From assembly GCA_000320605.2 (NCBI GenBank), contig KB445804.1:736895-800894 (forward strand): a stretch of DNA of 64,000 bases, in the 5' to 3' direction. Both the position numbers and the translations under genes were made by a program. A model generated the notes under the pieces. That model had not been told where the DNA came from. It saw only the letters and a list, made by a program, of their open reading frames with translations, and did no database searches. Of this stretch, positions 13,136 through 24,700 are shown piece after piece. Position 1 is the first letter of the stretch. Each line of letters starts with the position of its first letter. This DNA comes from Gelatoporia subvermispora B. Its lineage: Eukaryota; Basidiomycota; Agaricomycetes; Polyporales; Gelatoporiaceae.

Positions 13136-14278
13136 GGTCGCTACAGTGGAGGGATGGAGGCAGGAGAAGTAGATAAGAGCGCCGATGCGTCCAAAGATAT
13201 AACAGCCGGAAGCGCTGAGTGGTACTGCCACGGACCATGATGCGAGTGGCGAAGACCAATCAATTGCATGTCTCAGGAGTACCAGGCAACCCGGCAGTCA
13301 TTGTGGAACAATGCCCCACTTGTGGTCTGAGATTTCCGGGCCAGCGCGAGGGAACCTGCTCGTGCATGATCAGCGCGGAAGCAGTGCGGTCTGGTTACCT
13401 CACAAAACTATGATGTGATCTCATGCCGCCCACACAATGTCACAGTCAAGGGTTACTGGTGTCAGCGAGAACAGCAACAAACCAGCCATACCAGAAGAGA
13501 ATGAGCACATCAACGTGGGCGGTCTGTTAGCTCGGGCACGCCTCGTGGTTGATGGCCGAAATGGCATCGATTGAGCGTTGGACACGACTGGCAAGGTGAG
13601 CACTTCGACCCCATAGGCCATAATTCGTCTTCCAGTCTTATGTCGCGGACAGTGCTTATACTCTGATTCCTGGGGAGACCGCGAGTTCGACATGGAGAAG
13701 GTCAAAGACTGGGACTCTGATCAATGCGTGAAGCTCAGGCACAACTATAATCCTTAGCGGCTGGCTCAGGCTGTGCATTGGCGGCAGCTGTACTCTCGAC
13801 GCCTGTCACGGTATCCAAGTGCCAGTGAACAACTCGACATCCGGATACCTCCTGTTGCAGTACTTGTTTTCCTCCAAGTCTGGCTTGTCCATTTACGCAA
13901 CCATTCAACACGGGCCCTCCAGATAAGCTATTTTAGGCACGCAACTTAAATCTTACATGAATTGTGTCTCACTGAGTCATTAGTTATTTTTTGCGCCAGC
14001 GAAAAGCAGGTCTTCATAGGAGTTACGATGACTGCGTATGAACGTGGTCCGGTCGTTCCAGAAGTGGTCTCTACCCGATCAAGTGCAATGAGCATGTCCG
14101 GTGCTCCGTATTCCAGCGGTAACAATGTCCAAGATGCGCCCAGAGTCACATCATCTGCCCTCTCCCACTCGAGCCTCAATTCTCGATATGCAGCCTGGTC
14201 GGAGTGCCCGATCATCAAGGTCATTCACAAATATTTGGTGCCATCCCCCTTCCAGTCATATTGCGAAACTTTTTGCTT
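13136..14278. other. intergenic, nothing recognised
   Basis: Only short open frames are present. It includes the presumed promoter of the gene to the left. The missing last exon of the aldo-keto reductase remnant would be expected near 14200 but was not recognised. Confidence 0.5.
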
Positions 14279-15244
14279 CTACGGGGAATTGCCACTCACG
14301 ATGAAATCATTCAGGAAGCCCGGGTTGAGTAATGGGATGAAGCTCTCCAAGTACTTAATCTGCTTGTCGCTCAGCGAAACATCGAGGGCCACAATGTTCT
14401 GCATGAGCTGCTCAACCTTGCGGTAACCGACGATAGGGAAGACGTAGGGCTGCTTCTGCATGAGGTACGCAATCGCGACTAAGTCGCTTGATCTCAGTCC
14501 TTGTACAACAATAGGGGGCCTAAGGGTATGCTTATCGGCTCTGATGTTACACACTCCGACTTGCTTGTTAATCCCTTCCAGCGCCGCGCACACCTTACGC
14601 TCATCTTCGGTGCACTCCTCTCCCGAGCTGCCGTGAAACCAGATGCGACCCACGAAGGGATCTCATATTTACGTATGATACATCCGTGATCTGGATATAC
14701 TTAACGTGCTCCTTGGGTTGCTTCCTAGCCTCTTCCTCTTCCTCTGTACTGCGACGACCTTCCAGGGTGCGAGCGCAAGGCCGTATGCCCGGGCCATTGG
14801 GATGATCTCGAGTTACAAGTCGTGGTAGAAGACGTGGATGGAGAAAGGCGTCTTTCCAGTTAGCTTGGCGTACGTGTTGCATTCGGCAATGACCCATGCA
14901 GAAGCATCGGTTATTCCTGCCTACTATTGAGCGAGAGTTGGGGTGAAGGGCACGGACGGACGTACCAGGTAAAGAACCTTGCGAAAGACCACAAGGTTAT
15001 GAAGACCGTTCGTCACTTGGGGGGTGCTCGTGTTAAAACCCACGCAAATGTCGATCTATTGGTGAATGACTGATTCGCCCTTGAAACGATCAAAACTTAC
15101 GAAGTGAACGTAGAAATTGTCGATATACGAGGTACACAATTTCTGGAGGGATGCCTCGAGCGAAATGTACATCGATTTCAAGCTGTTACCAACATAGTGC
15201 GTCTTCTGTGGGATATATGCCGCATTCTTTAAAATCGCGTTGTA
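14279..15244 (-). pseudogene. aryl-alcohol dehydrogenase (aldo-keto reductase), C-terminal part of a split gene
   Basis: Fungal aryl-alcohol dehydrogenases are aldo-keto reductases that reduce aromatic aldehydes during lignin metabolism. Here only the part from about residue 100 onward remains. Recognisable blocks in order on the minus strand are THYVGNSLKSMYISLEASL, VTNGLHNLVVFRKVLYL, ASAWVIAECNTYAKLTGK, LEIIPMARAYGLALAPWK, a Glu-rich loop, and QKQPYVFPIVGYRKVEQLM. The gene is broken: an in-frame TAA at 14813-14815, at least one further frameshift before 14650, and no convincing final exon. The exon that begins at 15244 (YNAILKN) lacks everything upstream, which is found 14 kb away at 29317-29623. 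Confidence 0.9.
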
Positions 15245-15334
15245 CTTCACAGAGATCGACGTCAGCACCGACGGCGATAAATAAGGGCGCGCACAGCCAC
15301 TTCATCAGCAAATCCTACGGTTTGATTTGATTTA

Positions 15335-15660
15335 CTTGAGACTACTTACACGACTTGAAGCGACTTGAAGTCGTTCCGACTGCCTGAAATGGTCTTCAGA
15401 GCGCTTGAAGCGGTTAAGGAGACGCCAGTAATTACAAGTAGCGTTTCGCACTTGATAGTCCTTGGGCGCCTTTTAGTTACTTGAAATTGTATTGAGCTTA
15501 TGCCTGCGACTTTGACGCATTTGAATGTTCTGAGCTGTGTTGTTCGGACCTTGAAATTTGCTTTGAATCTTCTGAAGCCCTTTGATTTCACTTGAATACA
15601 CCGAGCCATACTTGACGTCAGGACTCAAGTCAGCCAAACTTGATTCAAGTGCGCGACACA
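15335..15660 (+). repeat. subterminal ACTTG(A)-rich cluster, left end of the transposon
   Basis: Eight or so copies of ACTTGA, often extended to ACTTGAAG, occur within about 330 bp, nearly all on the + strand, with further CTTGAA variants between them. This density is far above chance. CACTA-related elements commonly carry subterminal repeats that bind transposase, so this is a plausible binding array. Confidence 0.6.
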
Positions 15661-16285
15661 TGTCTCAGAGCTCGGACAAGTCACATGGAGTAGCACTCAG
15701 CAGCGCACAACAAACCACACGTTCATGCAGGAGTGACAAGGAAAATGTAAATGTCGTCAATTCTCGTAAAGACAGGACCAGCTATCTACGAGTAATGACT
15801 TAAAGTCCGGGGGGGCCCTTTGCGAGTTAGATAAAGTGGCGAACAGTATCTACATGTACGTGAAAGATAGCATAATAGACTAAGCAAGCGGGACAGCGAA
15901 CCAACGAGGACCAGGACAAGCACGGAATGACGAGAGCAAAAGTCAAAACTGGAAATCGTGTATGAAGAGGGAAACCAAGAACGTGTATGATTGCGAAGGA
16001 ATTAGATTAGACGAATTTAAGAGCGAGGATCTTTGAGACACGTGTCCGAGAAGTACGTCCTTGGACTGATATGACGAATATCTGGCGTAGTGGAGGATAC
16101 GACGATGGTGACAATGGTGACAATGGCGACATTGAATCATGATGACAAAGAGTGCGACATGCTGCGGCTGAACGACAACCCCGACATACTTGACAAGTAC
16201 CTGCCTCGCCAACGCTAGGCGGCTCGGAATGGTCAGCGTGCTAGGAGCTATCAATGGCTGGGCTATTTAACTCACCGGACGGCAT

Positions 16286-17636
16286 CTACCAGTGGAAGGT
16301 GATCGTTGGCTTGGGGGGAGCGGGAACTCCAACAGGGTCAATGGGTTTTGTTCGGTTTAGTGCTTTGCACGGGTAAGGGTAACCCGCGTGGGTTGGGTAC
16401 CCTTACCCGTGAGGGTACGGGTACGGGTCGTTGTGCTAGTACCCGTGAACCCTGCGGGTACGGCCAAAGTGCCCAAAAAAGCGCTTTGGGAACGAATTCG
16501 AGCATGCGGGAGCCATACCAGGGCTCCCGCATACTCTCCGTACCATTTTTGACACCGCAGCAGTGTCCTAGAGGGCGCTTGGCCACCCCCGGACCAGCGC
16601 TTCACGTACCCGTACCCGTGCTCACGGGTCTATACCCTCCGCGGGTACGGGTACGGGTCATAGCGCTGGCACCCGGGGGTAGACCCGTGCAAAGCACTAG
16701 TTCGGTTCCTCCTGAGCTTGAGTCTCTCTTGCTGGGCCCGTTCAAGAATGCTCTCCCATCTCCAGTCCTTGAGGACCTTGATCTCGTTGTGGGCGGTGTT
16801 GGCATATTTCCCGAAGTTGTCGCCGCTGAACTCCAGGTCCTTGATTGATGGATCGCGCGAGGTTTTGGAACGTATCGCGATGTACGCAGTATCCACGTGG
16901 ACCTGGTCGATGAACATGACCCGCTTCAAATTATAGATGCGGAAGGCGCGATATGCCTAAACTAGTGTTAGTGACCGAATGTTAAGTTTGCGGAGCACCT
17001 ACCGCTGTCATAACCAATGCGAGAGCACCTTGGGGATAACCGTCGTTATCCCACCCCGGTATATTACAGGCATTAGCCGTGCGCTTGAGATGATGTGCAA
17101 GAGCCCTTGCAACCCACACAGACTTACCCACCCCTTTGGGTTTCTGAAAGCTCATGAGTACATGTATGAAAGTATTGCGTGCTACTTACCGGATTCTCAA
17201 ACGTGCCATTGTTCTCGTCACAGAGGAATTGACCTTCCTTTAACATTGTGTTAGAGAACTTGACCCTCTCTGCCATGTCATGGTAGTTTCGGCCGTCGTT
17301 GGAAAGCTCGAAATAAACTTTGAGCATTATATGGGTGCAGGACGCAAACCCGTGCTTGTAGTCACTTGCACGTGATTCTGCCTGGAAGACGCAGCCTTTA
17401 GTGCAATTCTCCGGGAGTATGAGGTAGCGTACAACTTTGCAGATAGGGTCATCCACAGCCAGGACTCGTGGATACCGATCTCCCCAGAAGTAGTCGTAGA
17501 TATCTTGCATGGCCTGCACGGCACGCGCAGGGTCGATGTCGAATGGGTTGCTGTTCCTTCCGATCCACTTCTCGTAAGTCGCGGTGAACGTCTTCCACAA
17601 GATGCCTTTTTGCTGGTGGATCCAGGGAGGGAGATC
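16286..17636 (-). pseudogene. DUF6532-like protein, C-terminal part, disrupted by a MITE
   Basis: Exons 17190-17636, 17003-17143 and 16956-16286 join in frame. The sequence (IGRNSNPFDIDPARAVQAM, ALAHHLKRTANACNIPG, GYPQGALALVMTAAYRAF) resembles the fungal DUF6532 domain often found beside transposons; its function is unknown. The last exon contains a 342-bp MITE (16358-16699) plus its 8-bp target duplication. Leaving these out, the exon is 321 nt, exactly in phase, and ends at TAG 16286-16288. With the insertion the frame enters the MITE and stops at 16630-16632, so the normal last 18 or so residues are replaced. Its upstream exons probably lie beyond the gap (18986-21567). Confidence 0.7.
16358..16699. 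mobile_element. hAT-type MITE, 342 bp
   Basis: Perfect 17-bp terminal inverted repeats TAGTGCTTTGCACGGGT at 16358-16374 and its complement at 16683-16699. It is flanked by perfect 8-bp direct repeats GTTCGGTT at 16350-16357 and 16700-16707. A TIR beginning TAGNG with an 8-bp target duplication is diagnostic of the hAT superfamily. No transposase is encoded, so the element is non-autonomous. Subterminal arrays of the unit ACGGGT/GGGTAC occupy both arms. The perfect TIRs and target duplication suggest recent insertion. Confidence 0.93.
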
Positions 17637-17759
17637 CTGTCACAGTTTTTCGAAGCTAAGCGCTTAACCAGCGCTAGAGCAGTGGCAGGCAGTGTGTGTT
17701 CCATTCTCAGAACAGTGACGAGTTAGCTGGTAGTGGCTGCCTGCGTGGCTCCAGGCTAG

Positions 17760-18156
17760 TCACGTGACATAGCAGGCACGTGATGCGCACATGTGCAGGT
17801 GTCCCAGAGTCACATGTCCCAGTCTAGGTCTGGCTAGGCATGGCTAGGTCTAGAAGGAGTCTAGAAGCGACAGGAAGGTGCTGGAAGGTGCTAGAACTAT
17901 CTGGAAGGTGAAGGGATCATCTGGAAGGTAGTGGAACCTTCTGGAAAGGTCACAGGATCAGCTCTAGAGAAACCATGCGCTGGTGGAGCCAGATGATGTC
18001 ATAGCTCCACTTGCTGACTGAGACAGCTCCACTAGGTGGAGCTAGGTGATGTCATACTGTAGGTAGCCAATAGGATTTGTAGATTAGAGTAGTAGTACCA
18101 TTGCCACCAGTCCCAGGGGGACTGGGGCCCACATGTATATAAGGAGGGCAGCTGGG
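17760..18156 (+). mobile_element. LTR-like promoter region, truncated by the assembly gap
   Basis: The sequence reads like the U3 region of a retrotransposon LTR. It has two CACGTG boxes near 17760-17780, a 20-bp periodic GGAA array (about 17861-17960), two TGATGTCAT motifs near 17994 and 18046, and a TATATAA box at 18136-18142 just before the unsequenced run. It interrupts the DUF6532-like gene. I see no LTR boundary, target duplication or retroviral-type protein because the rest would lie in the gap. Retrotransposon origin is inference. Confidence 0.5.
17861..17960 (+). promoter_or_regulatory. 20-bp-period heat-shock-element-like array
   Basis: CTGGAAGGT begins at 17881, 17901 and 17921, with variants at 17941 (CTGGAAAGG) and 17861 (CTAGAAGCG), a strict 20-bp period. 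At 17933-17947 the bases GGAACCTTCTGGAAA fit nGAAnnTTCnnGAAn, a complete three-unit heat-shock element. This is the binding-site consensus of HSF1; actual heat response is untested. Confidence 0.6.
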
Positions 18157-18985
18157 NNNNNNNNNNNNNNNNNNNNNNNNNNNNNNNNNNNNNNNNNNNN
18201 NNNNNNNNNNNNNNNNNNNNNNNNNNNNNNNNNNNNNNNNNNNNNNNNNNNNNNNNNNNNNNNNNNNNNNNNNNNNNNNNNNNNNNNNNNNNNNNNNNNN
18301 NNNNNNNNNNNNNNNNNNNNNNNNNNNNNNNNNNNNNNNNNNNNNNNNNNNNNNNNNNNNNNNNNNNNNNNNNNNNNNNNNNNNNNNNNNNNNNNNNNNN
18401 NNNNNNNNNNNNNNNNNNNNNNNNNNNNNNNNNNNNNNNNNNNNNNNNNNNNNNNNNNNNNNNNNNNNNNNNNNNNNNNNNNNNNNNNNNNNNNNNNNNN
18501 NNNNNNNNNNNNNNNNNNNNNNNNNNNNNNNNNNNNNNNNNNNNNNNNNNNNNNNNNNNNNNNNNNNNNNNNNNNNNNNNNNNNNNNNNNNNNNNNNNNN
18601 NNNNNNNNNNNNNNNNNNNNNNNNNNNNNNNNNNNNNNNNNNNNNNNNNNNNNNNNNNNNNNNNNNNNNNNNNNNNNNNNNNNNNNNNNNNNNNNNNNNN
18701 NNNNNNNNNNNNNNNNNNNNNNNNNNNNNNNNNNNNNNNNNNNNNNNNNNNNNNNNNNNNNNNNNNNNNNNNNNNNNNNNNNNNNNNNNNNNNNNNNNNN
18801 NNNNNNNNNNNNNNNNNNNNNNNNNNNNNNNNNNNNNNNNNNNNNNNNNNNNNNNNNNNNNNNNNNNNNNNNNNNNNNNNNNNNNNNNNNNNNNNNNNNN
18901 NNNNNNNNNNNNNNNNNNNNNNNNNNNNNNNNNNNNNNNNNNNNNNNNNNNNNNNNNNNNNNNNNNNNNNNNNNNNNNNNNNNNN
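18157..18985. other. assembly gap (829 N)
   Basis: Run of 829 undetermined bases. Open frames that appear to cross it are artefacts of reading N. It lies beside LTR-like sequence, so a collapsed repeat is the likely cause; the true length may differ. Confidence 0.99.
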
Positions 18986-21567
18986 CTCTGCCAGGCGCAT
19001 ATTTGTGACAGATCCTTTGTATACACACGGTTGCTTCCCTTCTCGCCGTTGTCGCTGTCCTTGCTCTTCTTGCTCTTCTCACCCTCCTTGGTCTTCTTAC
19101 GTCTTGTCACCGCCACCTCTTCCACCTCTTCCACCTCTTCCACCTCGTGCTCGTTCACCTGCCGTTGCTGCCGTTGCTGCCGCTGCTGCTGCTGCTGCTG
19201 CTGCTCGTCGTCATCGTCGTCATCATTCTCCTCATCCTCATCGTCGTTCTCCTCCTCATCCTCATCATCGCGGCTGATCCGGCCCTCCTTATCGTCTCCC
19301 TCCGGGACAAAGGCGTCGTCCCAGGTGTCAGCAATCTGGAACACCTCAAGATCAGCTTCAAAGGAATGAATATATGTTACTTACATGAGCCATCTCAAAG
19401 TCATAATGTAATTGGCTGGGATCTGGGTAGTCCTCATGCTCGTGCAGTTGCTCGACGAGGTCCGCCTCCACCTGGTCTTGCTCTTCGGAGTCATTGTCGA
19501 AGTCTAACACCGCCTATCGTGAGGGTCAGTTGAGCTCACCAAGACGACAACTAGTACTTACTGTAGCGGGCACACGCGATCCGCGCTTGATCGGGCTCGA
19601 CGCCACAGCCTGCTGCTCAACCTCCTCCTCAAGGTCGTTGAGAGGATCGGAAGTCTTGTGCAACTTGTACGGCTTGGGACGTGGAGTGTAAGGAGAAATG
19701 TACCCCATGGTACCCGGGCGACCGTGCCCAGTCACCGGATTCTGCGGGTCTCCAAAATCATACCTGGGCCGGTACTCGTCCTCGAAGTCATCTTTGTCGT
19801 CAGTGAAATTGATATGAACACCCTTAGTCTGCTTGGGCCGCTCCTGGCGCTCATCCTCACTGTCATCATCACTCCTGATGCGAGCACCCTTGCTCTGCCT
19901 GAGTCGTTCCTGAGGCTCCTCTATGTCATCGTCGGAATCAAACCTGATGCGAACGCCCTTGCTCTGCTGGAGCCGCCGCAGGGGAACCTCCTGGTCCATG
20001 TCGATGTCCTCGTCTTGTTCAGCGGTCGGTGGGCCAGCGAGCGGCTTCTTCACAAAAACAGAGGAAGCGGCCATCGGCTGCGAAGGGCCACTCTGGCCAC
20101 CTCTAGCACGGGTCGGAACTGCTGGAGGTGAAGGCATCTTGAATACAACGTTCTTGCTAGTCGTGGTGGTGCTGGAGGTGGTATTCACAGCCGTCAGCCT
20201 TGGCTTGAAACCAGTGAAGATCGGCGAGTCATCCTCAAGGATACGAGAAAGGCGAGTAGAGGCATTGGGAAGCTTGGTGGCAGGTGCCTTGTGATGGGAT
20301 GATCAACTGTGATTCTCCGCACTGACGCTACAGACGCTCACCTTGAACCTTGCCTGTGTCCCATTTACCTCTGCGTTACTTCCTGCCTTCCGCGATAGGG
20401 ATGGCGTAGGCTTTATCTTCTTGGCGGGAGCCTGAATCTCAGAATCTGACTCTTCTTCATTAACCACAGAAGGCGGCGGCAGCTTGGGTTGACCGCGAGA
20501 GGTTCTCTTTCCGGGAGCCCGAGAGTTGGTTGATATTGCTGAGCTCGCCGTAAGAGACGACGTAGCTGTACCAGAAGTTGCTGTCGAAGAAGTACGGCTG
20601 CTCTGGGAGCGCGAGCCTGTACGATTGCGAAGATTCCAGGCGGCGTTGTCGACCTTATTGGTGAAATCGTCGAAGTACCGTGGAGTTGAAATATCCCTGA
20701 GCGATGTGAGGACATTGTGGTAGTGCAGCACGATTTCAGTAAGGAGAAGGCGCATGGTGATAGGGAGATAACAAGATGAGCTTCGATAAAGGTGAGATTA
20801 GACTAAATGGGACTCACTTCCCACCAGTGTTAATAGGCACGCGGGAGCCTCCTGGCTTCGGAGTCTGAGCGATCACATCCACGGGCGGCACCTCTTTGCG
20901 CATGGTCTGTATCTTCTCTCTCAACGCTGTCTTGCTGGGCTTGTCCTTCTTTTTCTCGAGCTCAACCTCTGAGGCTTCATCGGCGCTGGGCTCAGCTAGA
21001 ACCTCGTCTTCATCCTCCTCGACCTGAGCGACCTGGGGAACTTCGATGTCGCTTGGTACTTCGGACAACGCAGAGGATGCGTTGCCTCCTGCCTCGTCAA
21101 CATGGTTGGCTTCGTCGACATCCTGGGTGTCCGTCTTCTCTTTGCTAGCTCTAGTGTTACGGCCCTTCCTTGTCTTCTTGTTTGCTTCGGTAGCCTTTCC
21201 CTTACCCTTCGCAGCAGGTTTGCTCTTAGCTGGGGTAGAACAAGACCATGTCTCAGTACAAGGCGATCAAGTCAGATAAGAGCTCCTAACACCCACCTTC
21301 CAAGGGAGCACCCTTCTCTGGCTGGGCTCCAGTTTTCTTGGCGGCAGCCCTGGTCCTGGTCTGTCGTGCAAGATTATCCTCGTACTCAGCAACCTCTCGA
21401 TAACTTTCCTCCCTATCGGCAGCCTTGCGCTGAGCCTCGTCTTCCTTTGTCTTCTTCTTGGTCTTTTTGGCTTGTCTACGAGCTTGACGGACCTCTGCGG
21501 GTAGCTGTTGCGGGAGATCGTGCACACCGGGATGGCGAGTAGCGTTGGCAGGACGAGTCTCCACCAT
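18986..21567 (-). CDS. N-terminal part of a low-complexity, DUF6532-associated protein (partial)
   Basis: Reads from Met at 21567 (MVETRPANATRHPGVHDLPQ) toward the gap. The first exon ends near 21295. A Lys/Glu-rich exon runs about 21231-20820, then exons about 20699-20342, 20290-19563, 19510-19390 and 19360 to the gap. Features: basic coiled-coil start, acidic linkers, three imperfect repeats of a QSKGxRIR(F/S)DDD type around 19800-19990, and a poly-Asp/poly-Gln stretch at 19155-19270. N-termini of this style (HPG-V near the start, then a KK/RE helix) are familiar from fungal DUF6532 proteins. I infer that this and the segment at 16286-17636 were one gene, separated by the LTR-like insertion and gap. 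Function is unknown. Confidence 0.6.
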
Positions 21568-21788
21568 CGTGATGATGAGGGAGGATAAGAGGGCGCGAGG
21601 CGACGGTGGGGCGCAAATGTTGAACTACAGGGCGCTCAAAAGTGCTATGTGTCCTCTGGCAACGGCACTTAGCTGTTCTGGGATCTCAGTACGTTTCAGG
21701 GGACGCGCCACTTCATATGCGCCTCCTGCGCACGCTGCTCCCTTCAGTTGTACCTAGATCCTAATACATTCGTTCATTCTCGCATCCA
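21568..21788. promoter_or_regulatory. divergent promoter region inside the transposon
   Basis: The 221 bp between the divergent starts of the DUF6532-associated gene (-) and the Plavaka transposase (+). The two genes probably share this control region. No motif was identified with confidence. Confidence 0.4.
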
Positions 21789-24700
21789 ATGCCTCGCACC
21801 CCCAGAAAGAGATTTTCTATCAAGGCTCAGTCAGAACCACAATATCTCTCGTGTGATTATTGCAACAAGGGCCCCTTCTCGAGTCGTGCTGGACTCATGA
21901 ACCACACTCGAGCCAAGCACGCACACCAGCCCCCTCGTCTCCGGATTTATGAAGCTGCTGAAGATGCCCATGCTCATCGGCTTTCTCCATCAGACCATGT
22001 TTTGTTTCCGATCCACTTCGACCATGTCCGTGAACAGTCAGAGGAGGACCGAGAGGAAGCCCCCCTAGCTGAAGATCCGATGGACGTTGATGGCGATGCT
22101 GAACAGGACACCAGGGTAGAAGATCCCATGCTGGATTGGGACTTCTTCCCTGATTTCATGGAACACGTCGATGCGATGCAGTGGGATGCACCTGTTCCAG
22201 AGGAACAGATACAAGTGGATGAAGATAATGCAGATGGTCCCGAAGCGCTGCAGCCGAACTTTGCGGGCATATTTACAAGGTGTAATGATCAGCCAGACCA
22301 ACAAGTTCCCGCGGAAGAAGAGGACGAATACATCATTCGTAAAACTCACTCAAAAATGAATGGTTCGTCTGTCAGCCTTTCTGACAATACATTTCGCTTA
22401 TATCATCATCAGCTCGGCCTTGTGATGAACATGGGAACTTCATACCTGAGGGCACACTGCCTCCTCCACTTCCGGAGCGCGCAGTTGACGACTACGCTCC
22501 CTTCGAGGATTGCATACAGTTCGAGACGGCTGACTTTATTTACACGGATAATCAGATGTCTGCAGGACACTTCAAGAAACTGAATCACCTATGGGCTGCA
22601 ACCTCAGCCCAGAAACAGGGCCAACCACCTTTTAGGAATACCAAAGAGATGCATGAGATAATTGACAACATTTCTCTCGGCGATGTGCGCTGGAAAACAG
22701 CCACCATTTGGTACAAGTTGACCGAGAGCGACAGACCGGGACCACATCCGAACTGGAAGACACAAGACTACAAGATAAATTACCGCGATCCACATGCCAT
22801 CGTACGCAACCTGCTCGCAAACCATGATTTCGACGGTGAATTTGACTACACGCCGATCCGCGACCAAACACGCAAAGACGGATTGCGCCGAAGAGACTTC
22901 ATGTCAGGTGACTGGGCATGGGATCAGGCGGTAAGCAGTCTCTTCTTCCTCGATCAAGGTTGCTGCAACTGAAAATGCAAAACAGGATCTCATCACAGAG
23001 GATGAGAAGAATCACGGATCAATGTTTGTTCCATTAATCCTAGGGAGCGACAAGACCACGGTATCTGTCGCCACAGGACAGAACGAGTATTACCCATTGT
23101 ATATGTCTATTGAAAATGTGCACAACAATGTGCGCCGTGCCCATAGAAATGCAGTTGTGGTGATCGGCTTCTTCGCAATGCCAAAATGTACGTGCAACAA
23201 ATTGATGCTATGGCGATTACTGATGGATCAATTGTTAGCGAGTAAGGACTACGCAAAAGATCCCGAATTTCGGAAATTCAAGCGAAAACTGTACCATGGA
23301 TCACTCATCAAGATTTTTCAGTCCCTCAAGAAAGCCATGACGAAGTACGAAGTTTTCCGATGCCCAGATGGACACTTTCGTCGTGTCATCTTTGGGTTGG
23401 GTCCGTTCATCGGCGACTACCCTGAGCAGGTGCTCGTCACAAGTATTGTCCAGGGTTGGTGCCCGAAGTAAGTGAGCCTCCTATAATTCCAATGTTCACT
23501 AATCACGCTGTTCAGGTGCACTGCAGCTTCACCGAACCTCGAAAGCTCTCGCAAACTCCCAAGAACGAGAGAATACTCAGCAAAATTGGCAGAAAAGTTA
23601 AGCTTTCAAGAAGCCTGGGACAATTATGGTATCGCGGCCGATATCGAGGTAAGACAATTTGATTTCTTTTCTAATTCTTTTTCCCTGTCAGTTTTGCGAC
23701 CCCTTCATCTCTCGATCGACCACTGTCAATGAGGACTTAGTGCAATCGAAGGTGAGCGTTAAGCGCCCGATCTCGTGACCTGCAATCCGGCCTCTCTCAT
23801 ATTGAAAGCTGCTCGATGCGACGCACTCAACACCCTCATCGACGTGACAAGTCGTCGTCATAGACGTTCTCACAACTTGTCGCAAAGCAGGAACCAACAT
23901 TGCGCCAAAACGACTCCTCTCCCGCACCGAGACTTGGCTAGCTTAGGCTTCCTCTCAGACTCCCAGGATCTCCAGCTCTTCATCGCTATCGCATTCCCTT
24001 TATACAAACAAACGACTTCCATGGCGTCACCCATCGGCAAACGTAAGTCATCCAAGTGCTACCATTCCACTTGCTGAGCCGTGGGCAAACAGACTGGCAT
24101 ATCGAGCTCGATCGCGTCCTACAGTCCGCCAGGAGGTCGCAGGAACTGGTCTGGATTGTTGAGAGGACGAAGTGGGGGAATTGCCGCCTCTGGCTGGCGT
24201 TTGCAGAAGGTGCGTAACAACAGTTTTGTGCGCGCGTACCACCATGAACGCTGTGCTAGTGGGAGGCGTTCGGTATGGCAGTGGTGCCGGCGCACATGTC
24301 GAAGAGGCGCAAGAGATGGCAGCCAAACAGGCATTCCGCCGTCTTCTCGGCGAGACGGTCGACAACCTGATCCAGTCGGTTGCGGACATCTCTGCCACGG
24401 CGGCCAACTCGACTTAGCTAGTCGATGTTCTTGTATTGTCCTTGCTCAATGAGGAGAGCACTCTGTCGACCGCGGCTCAACCATGTTCCCTTTTGGTCTT
24501 TTAGCAACACTCAGCCCTCGCTCCAAGCTAAGTCAACCCAAGGCGACCCCCCTACAGTGCACGATGAAGCTATCACCGTGTGCGAGCAACCTGATGTGCT
24601 GACTCGCTACTCCGATTGTACCCGATCGACCTCAGCTCCATCGCAAATGAGCCTCTCATTGCAATCTGCGTGCGGGTCAACACCCAGCCATCGCGATTTG

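Noticed and set aside
13219..13413. Small open frame with CPTCG and CSC cysteines (+)
   Set aside because: Looks vaguely zinc-binding but is only 64 codons, overlaps the promoter of a minus-strand gene and has no splice support.
14101..14426. Plus-strand open frames opposite the aryl-alcohol dehydrogenase remnant
   Set aside because: They are complements of recognisable minus-strand codons and show no domain.
19155..19277. Poly-Leu/Ser/Ala/Arg open frames on the + strand
   Set aside because: These are the antisense of a GAC/CAG-rich coding repeat (poly-Asp, poly-Gln) in the minus-strand gene.
18032..19344. Open frames of 290-430 codons crossing the N run
   Set aside because: They exist only because undetermined bases contain no stop codons; just the flanking residues are real.
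23649..23693. A short 45-nt intron ending CCTGTCAG followed by exon FCDPFISRS in the transposase
   Set aside because: The frame stops soon after, whereas joining to 26841 gives the expected PYTDSFPRADIHEL with no missing residues; the nearby CAG may be chance or a relic.
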